Both the position numbers and the translations under genes were made by a program. Under the pieces are notes generated by a model, which worked only from the letters and a program-made list of their open reading frames with translations, ran no database searches and was not told the origin of the DNA. Shown here piece by piece: positions 43,688 through 47,814 of a stretch of 47,814 nucleotides of DNA (position 1 is the stretch's first letter; every line of letters starts with the position of its first letter). The DNA comes from Bacillota bacterium (GTDB lineage: Bacteria > Bacillota > Limnochordia > Darwinibacteriales > DTU012): positions 1-47,814 of the forward strand of contig DUVS01000022.1 of NCBI GenBank assembly GCA_012840925.1, read 5' to 3'.

Positions 43688-44565
43688 AGGTTGAAGGAAA
43701 ACAGATTCCTGTTTCCAATTTAGATAAACTGATCTGGCCAACTCCAGCGCTGACTAAAGCTGATTTGATCCAGTATCTGATCAGCATTGGGCCTGTGGCA
43801 CTCAAGTACTGGCGCAACCGGCCCCTGACCTTGACACGCTATCCTGATGGAGTACATAACCAAGGTTTTTATCAGAAGAACTGCCCAGATTATGCACCTG
43901 CGTGGGTAAGCAGGGTACCCGTTGTCACCGATGCAAAAACCATCGAATATATTATCTGTAACGATCTGGCAACACTGGTCTGGCTCGGCAACCAGGGAGT
44001 GATTGAGATCCATCCAGCTACTTATGGTGTCAGTAACCCCGCTCAGCCCAGTTTCGCCATTATTGATCTCGATCCCACTGCTCCGTCAGGTTTTGCCGAA
44101 GCGAGGCATATTGCCAAGAAAGTAAGGACAGTATTAGCTGAACTTAAACTGCGGGGTTATCCCAAGACATCGGGAGCCACAGGAATCCACATCTATATTC
44201 CGCTTCTGCCGAGATATACGTTTAACGAGAGTTGCTGGCTGGTGGAGTTCATTGGCCAGCTATTAGTAAAGCTGGAACCGGAATTGGTAACCAATGAGCG
44301 GTTGGTAAAGAACCGCCGGGGTGTCTATATCGATCATCTGCAGAACCTGCCGGGTAAGACGATTGTTGGCGTATACAGCCCGAGACCACTACCTTATGCA
44401 CCAGTATCGACACCGATCAACTGGGATGAGCTGGACCACATCGACCCAGGTGACTTCACCATCAACACAGTGCCCCGGCGAGTGAAGACGGTGGGAGATC
44501 TTTTTGAGCCGGTACTGACTGATCTGCAGTCTATCGACCATATCCTCAGCTTTTACCGGAGGTAA
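43657..44565 (+). CDS. LigD-type primase-polymerase (NHEJ polymerase domain, stand-alone)
   Basis: The 302-residue protein is the archaeo-eukaryotic primase-like LigD polymerase domain that fills gaps with ribonucleotides at breaks. The metal Asp pair is in AIIDLDP (137 and 139), the nucleotide-binding stretch is TSGATGIHIYIPL (171-183), and NRRGVYIDHLQN supplies the third Asp. The start GTG 43657 has GAAGGAG 6 nt upstream; an ATG at 43669 is possible. The name ligD is given to the ligase gene, so no symbol is assigned here. Confidence 0.94.
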   Translation: MHCTMAKRFVEVEGKQIPVSNLDKLIWPTPALTKADLIQYLISIGPVALKYWRNRPLTLTRYPDGVHNQGFYQKNCPDYAPAWVSRVPVVTDAKTIEYIICNDLATLVWLGNQGVIEIHPATYGVSNPAQPSFAIIDLDPTAPSGFAEARHIAKKVRTVLAELKLRGYPKTSGATGIHIYIPLLPRYTFNESCWLVEFIGQLLVKLEPELVTNERLVKNRRGVYIDHLQNLPGKTIVGVYSPRPLPYAPVSTPINWDELDHIDPGDFTINTVPRRVKTVGDLFEPVLTDLQSIDHILSFYRR

Positions 44566-44624
44566 TGGAAAGAATATCATTTTTGGCGGCACCATATACT
44601 AGATCAAGAAGAGGTGAGGGATCA

Positions 44625-45434
44625 ATGTCTATTTTGACTATTAGCGCATCAAATACGCTGATGGAGTCATTAAGGCCAACCATCGAGGCAGAGTTTACCG
44701 ACAAGACATGGCGCAGTGAAGGTGTCTATACTTTCCTGGAACTGCCACGCCCAACAGGCTTTGGCCTGGATTTGAAAGTTGTCAATATCATCGCCACTTT
44801 AATTTTTCGCCAGCTTGCATCGATCTGGATCAAGCGCTTGTTCCGGGTAAACTATGGATATTTTGATCCCGAGGAGCAGAAGCAGATCCTTGACAAAGCC
44901 TACAGGCGTTTGGAAAACTGCCCGCACCACCTCTACCATCAGGTTTATGCAGCGCTGACTGGATATCTCATGGATAATGATCTGATTAACCTGGAGGGGT
45001 TCATTCGTTTTCGCGCCAGGGAATTTTGGCAGTTTCTCCAGGAAACGGTCGATTGTGCAGTGGATGAATATTTGGTTGAGAGAGAATACCAGGAATTTGT
45101 GACCCTGCTTCGTTATTTCGTGGAACTGCAGGAGCCTAAGATTGAAATGGTGAATGTAATCATTGACCAACCGGAAAGCTTTCGCATCCTTGATTTTCAA
45201 GGAAATACCATTCAGACCGATTATCTGCAGGGTATGCTTTTGGAGATCAATTACAACGAATTTGATTTTGAGGATTTTCTGATCAGTGCTCTGATCACAA
45301 TTGCCCCAGCCAGAATTGTCTTGCACTTGTGTCAGGGCAATCGTGTGGAACAGACGATCATCAGCATTTTTGGTACCAGAGTCTATATCTGCGATAACTG
45401 CTCAATCTGCAATGCTTTTTGCAGATGTCCATAA
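44625..45434 (+). CDS. ytxC: YtxC-like sporulation protein
   Basis: The 269-residue protein has conserved segments LENCPHHLYHQVYAALTGYL, LEGFIRFRAREFW and DEYLVEREYQEFVTLLRYFV, which fit the YtxC family. In B. subtilis the gene is sporulation-related and near thrS and infC. The C-terminus ends with a cysteine cluster (CDNCSICNAFCRCP), possibly a metal site, beginning about residue 254. Function unknown. ATG at 44625 with GAGGTGAGGG upstream; ATG at 44565 has no site. Confidence 0.85.
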   Translation: MSILTISASNTLMESLRPTIEAEFTDKTWRSEGVYTFLELPRPTGFGLDLKVVNIIATLIFRQLASIWIKRLFRVNYGYFDPEEQKQILDKAYRRLENCPHHLYHQVYAALTGYLMDNDLINLEGFIRFRAREFWQFLQETVDCAVDEYLVEREYQEFVTLLRYFVELQEPKIEMVNVIIDQPESFRILDFQGNTIQTDYLQGMLLEINYNEFDFEDFLISALITIAPARIVLHLCQGNRVEQTIISIFGTRVYICDNCSICNAFCRCP

Positions 45435-45482
45435 CGGTAACTGCTGGGAAAACGGATGTGATCAAAGTTGTCCTGAAGAAAC

Positions 45483-45511
45483 TTGACGAGTGGTGACTGA
45501 TATGCTATACT
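45483..45511 (+). promoter_or_regulatory. Sigma-A promoter for infC-rpmI-rplT
   Basis: TTGACG (45483-45488), 17 nt, TATACT (45506-45511). Each hexamer differs from consensus at one base. The leader would start near 45518. Confidence 0.82.
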
Positions 45512-45517
45512 TATCAT

Positions 45518-45652
45518 TGTTAAGTAGAAGTCACCGCTTCTCACCTTGTAACGCTGAGTTCACAAGGTTAATCTAACCAAACTTGAATCATCAATTTGGA
45601 TGACTGTTTTGTTTGTGAGCGGGTGGCTGCGGCGATCTGCTTTTTTTTATCA
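45518..45652 (+). promoter_or_regulatory. L20 leader (ribosomal protein L20 autoregulation site)
   Basis: The leader has AGAAG (45526-45530) pairing with CTTCT (45537-45541), then ACCTTGT (45543-45549) with ACAAGGT (45562-45568), a pattern of the L20 leader family in which L20 binds and causes premature termination. The terminator arm AGCGGGT (45618-45624) pairs with ATCTGCT (45635-45641, two wobbles) followed by TTTTTTT. It sits where expected, before infC, rpmI and rplT. Confidence 0.88.
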
Positions 45653-45671
45653 AATTTAAGGGGTGATGCAC

Positions 45672-46220
45672 ATTAGCAGTGATTTAAGAGTTAACGAGGA
45701 GATCCGCGCTCGGGAGGTCAGGGTCGTAGATGAACAGGGTCAACAGTTAGGGATTATGAGTGTCCGTGAAGGCATTCGTATCGCCAGTGAGCGGGGCTTG
45801 GATTTGGTGGAGGTTGCTCCCAACGCCACACCGGTTGTATGCCGGATCATGGATTACGGCAAACATAAGTATGAACAAAGCAAGCGTGACAAGTTGGCCC
45901 GAAAAAAGCAGAAAGTAATCAATATCAAAGAACTTCGCATGAGCCCGAAAATCGATGAGCACGACTTCTTAGTCAAAACTCGAAACGCAGAGAAATTCCT
46001 CAAGGCCGGCGACAAAGTCAAGGTTTCGATTCGTTTTCGCGGCAGGGAGATTGTCCACACTGCACTTGCCAAACAAAAGCTTGAGGACCTAGCCAATCAT
46101 GTCAAAGATTTAGGTGTTGTTGAGCGAGTCCCTAAATTGGAAGGACGTAACATGGTCATGATCTTAGTACCAAAGACCGACAATGCCAAAACAGCGAAAA
46201 ATAAAGCGGACGAAAACTAA
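45672..46220 (+). CDS. infC: Translation initiation factor IF-3, probable AUU start
   Basis: IF-3 checks the start codon-tRNA pairing and keeps the 30S free. The protein has N-terminal SSDLRVNEEIRAREVRVV, CRIMDYGKHKYEQSKRDK, ELRMSPKIDEHDF and LVPKTDN. The reading frame continues upstream to GTG 45663 and ATG 45666, but GGGGTG, the ribosome binding site, occupies 45660-45665, so neither is correctly spaced. ATT at 45672 lies 6 nt from it and starts the protein where other IF-3 sequences start, as in E. coli and B. stearothermophilus, where AUU allows self-control. About 182 residues. Confidence 0.95.
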   Translation: MSSDLRVNEEIRAREVRVVDEQGQQLGIMSVREGIRIASERGLDLVEVAPNATPVVCRIMDYGKHKYEQSKRDKLARKKQKVINIKELRMSPKIDEHDFLVKTRNAEKFLKAGDKVKVSIRFRGREIVHTALAKQKLEDLANHVKDLGVVERVPKLEGRNMVMILVPKTDNAKTAKNKADEN

Positions 46221-46257
46221 ACCGTTTTGCGTCCTAAGTTATTAAGGGGGATTTTTT

Positions 46258-46455
46258 ATGCCTAAGATGAAAACCCATAGGGGAGCAGCCAAGCGTTTTA
46301 AAATTACTGGTTCTGGCAAAATAAGGCGCAATCGCGCTTACAAAAGCCATATTCTGGAGAAAAAGTCTGCCAAGAGAAAGCGCAAACTACGCCAGAGCAA
46401 CTTAGTCAGCAGCAATGATGCCAGACGTGTTAAACACATGCTACCTTATGGTTAG
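46258..46455 (+). CDS. rpmI: Ribosomal protein L35
   Basis: L35 is a small basic large-subunit protein. The 65-residue protein starts [20 protein letters not shown] and contains [19 protein letters not shown], all typical. ATG with AAGGGGGATTTTTT upstream. Middle gene of the infC-rpmI-rplT operon, controlled by the L20 leader. Confidence 0.98.
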   Translation: MPKMKTHRGAAKRFKITGSGKIRRNRAYKSHILEKKSAKRKRKLRQSNLVSSNDARRVKHMLPYG

Positions 46456-46478
46456 TAGAAGATAGGGGGAAGATTGAT

Positions 46479-46832
46479 ATGTCAAGAGTTAAACGCGGGG
46501 TTGTAGCACGCCGTCGTCGCAAAAAAGTATTGAAATTGGCCAAAGGTTATTATGGTGGCAAAAGTAAACTGTTTCGTCCCGCAAATGAGCAGGTACTCAA
46601 GTCGTTGACCTATGCTTATCGGGATCGGCGCAATAAGAAACGGGATTTTCGCAAACTGTGGATCACTCGCATTAACGCTGCAGCCAGACAGAATGGGATT
46701 TCCTACAGTCGCTTTATTTCAGGCTTGAAGGCAAATGGAGTGGAGATCAACCGTAAAATGTTAGCTGACTTGGCAGTTAATGATGCAGAGGCATTCAAGC
46801 AATTGGTTGCAGTTGCCAAAAAGAGTGGTTAA
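46479..46832 (+). CDS. rplT: Ribosomal protein L20
   Basis: L20 is a primary 23S rRNA-binding protein for large-subunit assembly, and represses its own operon at the L20 leader. The 117-residue protein begins [22 protein letters not shown] and has the globular C-terminal domain ([30 protein letters not shown]). ATG with GGGGGAAGA upstream, 23 nt after rpmI. A terminator follows. Confidence 0.98.
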   Translation: MSRVKRGVVARRRRKKVLKLAKGYYGGKSKLFRPANEQVLKSLTYAYRDRRNKKRDFRKLWITRINAAARQNGISYSRFISGLKANGVEINRKMLADLAVNDAEAFKQLVAVAKKSG

Positions 46833-46853
46833 ACCCTATAATTCAACAAAAGG

Positions 46854-46879
46854 ATCCGGGTAATTTATCCGGATTTTTA
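46854..46879 (+). terminator. Rho-independent terminator after rplT
   Basis: ATCCGGG (46854-46860) pairs with TCCGGAT (46868-46874, one G-U) and TTTTA follows. Confidence 0.82.
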
Positions 46880-46897
46880 TCTATAAGGAGAATTCTG

Positions 46898-47692
46898 GTG
46901 GAGATATCAAGCAGCCAAAATGAGCGCATTAAGTTTGTCAAAAAGCTGTATCGCCGCCGTTATCGGGAGCAATTAGGCCTTTATATTGCGGAAGGACTGC
47001 GTTTGGTTGAAGATCTAAGCAGAACAAACAGTATTTGCGAGCTATACCACACCCGGCGATTAACCATGAGTGAACGGGGGCGGCGGCTGTTAGCACAGAT
47101 CACAGAGGACCAAAAGGCACGAGTATACCTCTGCACTGATAGAGTCTTTGCTGAGATCTGCGATACAGACACAGATCAAGGCGTATTGGCTGTCATGGAG
47201 AAGCCCAAGCCAGTCACTGACTGGGACTCACATATAAAGCAAGGCAGTATACTGGTGGTGGACCGAATTCAAGATCCAGGCAATCTAGGCACCATTATCC
47301 GGACCGCATTGGCGGCAGGGGTCGATGGGTTGTGGTTGATTGCCGGAACGGTTGATCCATTTAACCCAAAAGTGGTCCGGGCTTCAATGGGGGCTATTGG
47401 CAGGATTGCCATCAGCACCATGACTGCCCAGGAGTGTGTGGATCAATGTGGGAACTTAGGGTTGAAATTGGTCGCCGCCACCTTGGATGACGCAGTACCC
47501 TATTATCTGGCAGATTTTTCTCAGCCGTGCGCCCTGATTATTGGTAATGAGGCCAATGGGGTGCAGCCGTACTTGCTGCAGCACAGCCTTGAAAGGGTGT
47601 TGATTCCAATCGCCAACGAGGTCGAGTCACTAAACGCTGCAGCGGCTGCCGCCATCCTAATCTATGAAGTAGTTCGCCAAAGGCAGTCATAG
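46898..47692 (+). CDS. SpoU/TrmH-family 23S rRNA 2'-O-methyltransferase (YsgA/RlmB-like)
   Basis: The 264-residue protein has an N-terminal L30e-like substrate-binding domain (KLYRRRYREQLGLYIAEGLRLVED) and a SpoU knotted methyltransferase domain with DRIQDPGNLGTIIRTALAAG (about 126-145), IIGNEANGVQP and IPIANEVESLNAAAAAAIL. It is placed after rplT, where ysgA lies in B. subtilis. Likely methylates 23S rRNA ribose; target unknown. GTG with AAGGAG about 7 nt upstream. Confidence 0.94.
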   Translation: MEISSSQNERIKFVKKLYRRRYREQLGLYIAEGLRLVEDLSRTNSICELYHTRRLTMSERGRRLLAQITEDQKARVYLCTDRVFAEICDTDTDQGVLAVMEKPKPVTDWDSHIKQGSILVVDRIQDPGNLGTIIRTALAAGVDGLWLIAGTVDPFNPKVVRASMGAIGRIAISTMTAQECVDQCGNLGLKLVAATLDDAVPYYLADFSQPCALIIGNEANGVQPYLLQHSLERVLIPIANEVESLNAAAAAAILIYEVVRQRQS

Positions 47693-47720
47693 TGTAAAGT
47701 AGTTGTAGGATAAAACTAAA

Positions 47721-47783
47721 CAAGAGATCATCCTTTTGGTAAAATAGAATCGCCAAAATCCTAACCAAAGGAGTGATCTCTTG
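47721..47783 (+). repeat. Imperfect inverted repeat around the ribosome binding site of a truncated ORF
   Basis: CAAGAGATCA (47721-47730) pairs perfectly with TGATCTCTTG (47774-47783), and CCTTTTGGT (47732-47740) with ACCAAAGG (47764-47771) with a bulge. The ribosome binding site AAAGGAG lies in or next to the 3' arm. Such a fold is common at the 5' ends of insertion-sequence transposase genes, but no T run follows. Confidence 0.7.
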
Positions 47784-47814
47784 TGATTAATATTTTACAA
47801 CAAATCGTTGAAAA
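47783..47814 (+). CDS. Start of an unidentified ORF, cut by the window edge (possible transposase)
   Basis: A GTG preceded by AAAGGAG at 9 nt opens a frame reading MINILQQIVEK before the window ends. Only about 10 codons are visible. The leader hairpin and AT-rich context suggest the beginning of an insertion-sequence transposase, but nothing in these residues proves it. Confidence 0.4.
   Translation, partial: MINILQQIVE

Overview
The window is a chromosomal segment of an endospore-forming member of the Firmicutes (Bacillota), most likely a deep-branching clostridial or thermophile-related lineage rather than a classical Bacillus. The evidence is gene content and order: spo0A, spoIVB, both dipicolinate synthase subunits, a YtxC-type and a YlmC/YmxH-type sporulation protein, T-box leaders, strong AGGAGG ribosome binding sites, and frequent TTG and GTG starts. 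Almost everything is on the + strand; only one gene (a family 18 glycoside hydrolase) is on the - strand. There is no prophage, CRISPR array or genomic island, apart from a possible insertion-sequence edge at the very end.

Region 1 (1-9061): the 3' part of an OLE RNA (ornate large extremophilic RNA) lies directly upstream of its membrane partner OapA. The classical operon follows: dxs (isoprenoids), tlyA (rRNA methyltransferase), nadK, argR, recN, spoIVB, spo0A. Candidate forespore and sigma-H promoters precede spoIVB and spo0A.

Region 2 (9092-18660): steA and steB homologues, a family 2 glycosyltransferase and an MraY-like membrane protein form an envelope/division cassette. A DinG-type helicase, two tandem polysaccharide deacetylases, the convergent GH18 hydrolase, a YlmC/YmxH protein and a glycine-rich stress-protein-like gene follow. 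The last two have candidate sigma-E and sigma-F promoters.

Region 3 (18728-29058): dapB, dpaA, dpaB, asd, dapG, dapA supply diaminopimelate/lysine and spore dipicolinate. A near-perfect sigma-K promoter sits before dpaA. Next come RNase J with its own sigma-A promoter and a structured leader, a ClpP-like TepA protease, YlzJ, a Na/Pi-cotransporter-like protein and uppP.

Region 4 (29124-38287): a division cluster (yggS, sepF, ylmH, divIVA; ylmG/yggT is absent). Then proB-proA-proC behind a proline-specific T-box, and ileS behind an isoleucine-specific T-box.

Region 5 (38316-47814): a DUF5665-like protein, a DksA/YteA-like zinc-finger protein, lspA, rluD, pyrR, tRNA-Cys(GCA), and an NHEJ cluster of Ku plus separate ligase and polymerase genes. 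After these come ytxC, the L20-leader-controlled infC-rpmI-rplT operon (infC apparently starting at AUU), a SpoU-family methyltransferase, and an inverted-repeat leader opening a truncated ORF at the window edge.

The most unusual element is the OLE RNA/OapA pair, a large structured noncoding RNA whose biochemical role is still unsettled. All calls are by reading motifs, gene order and base pairing; no database search was run.
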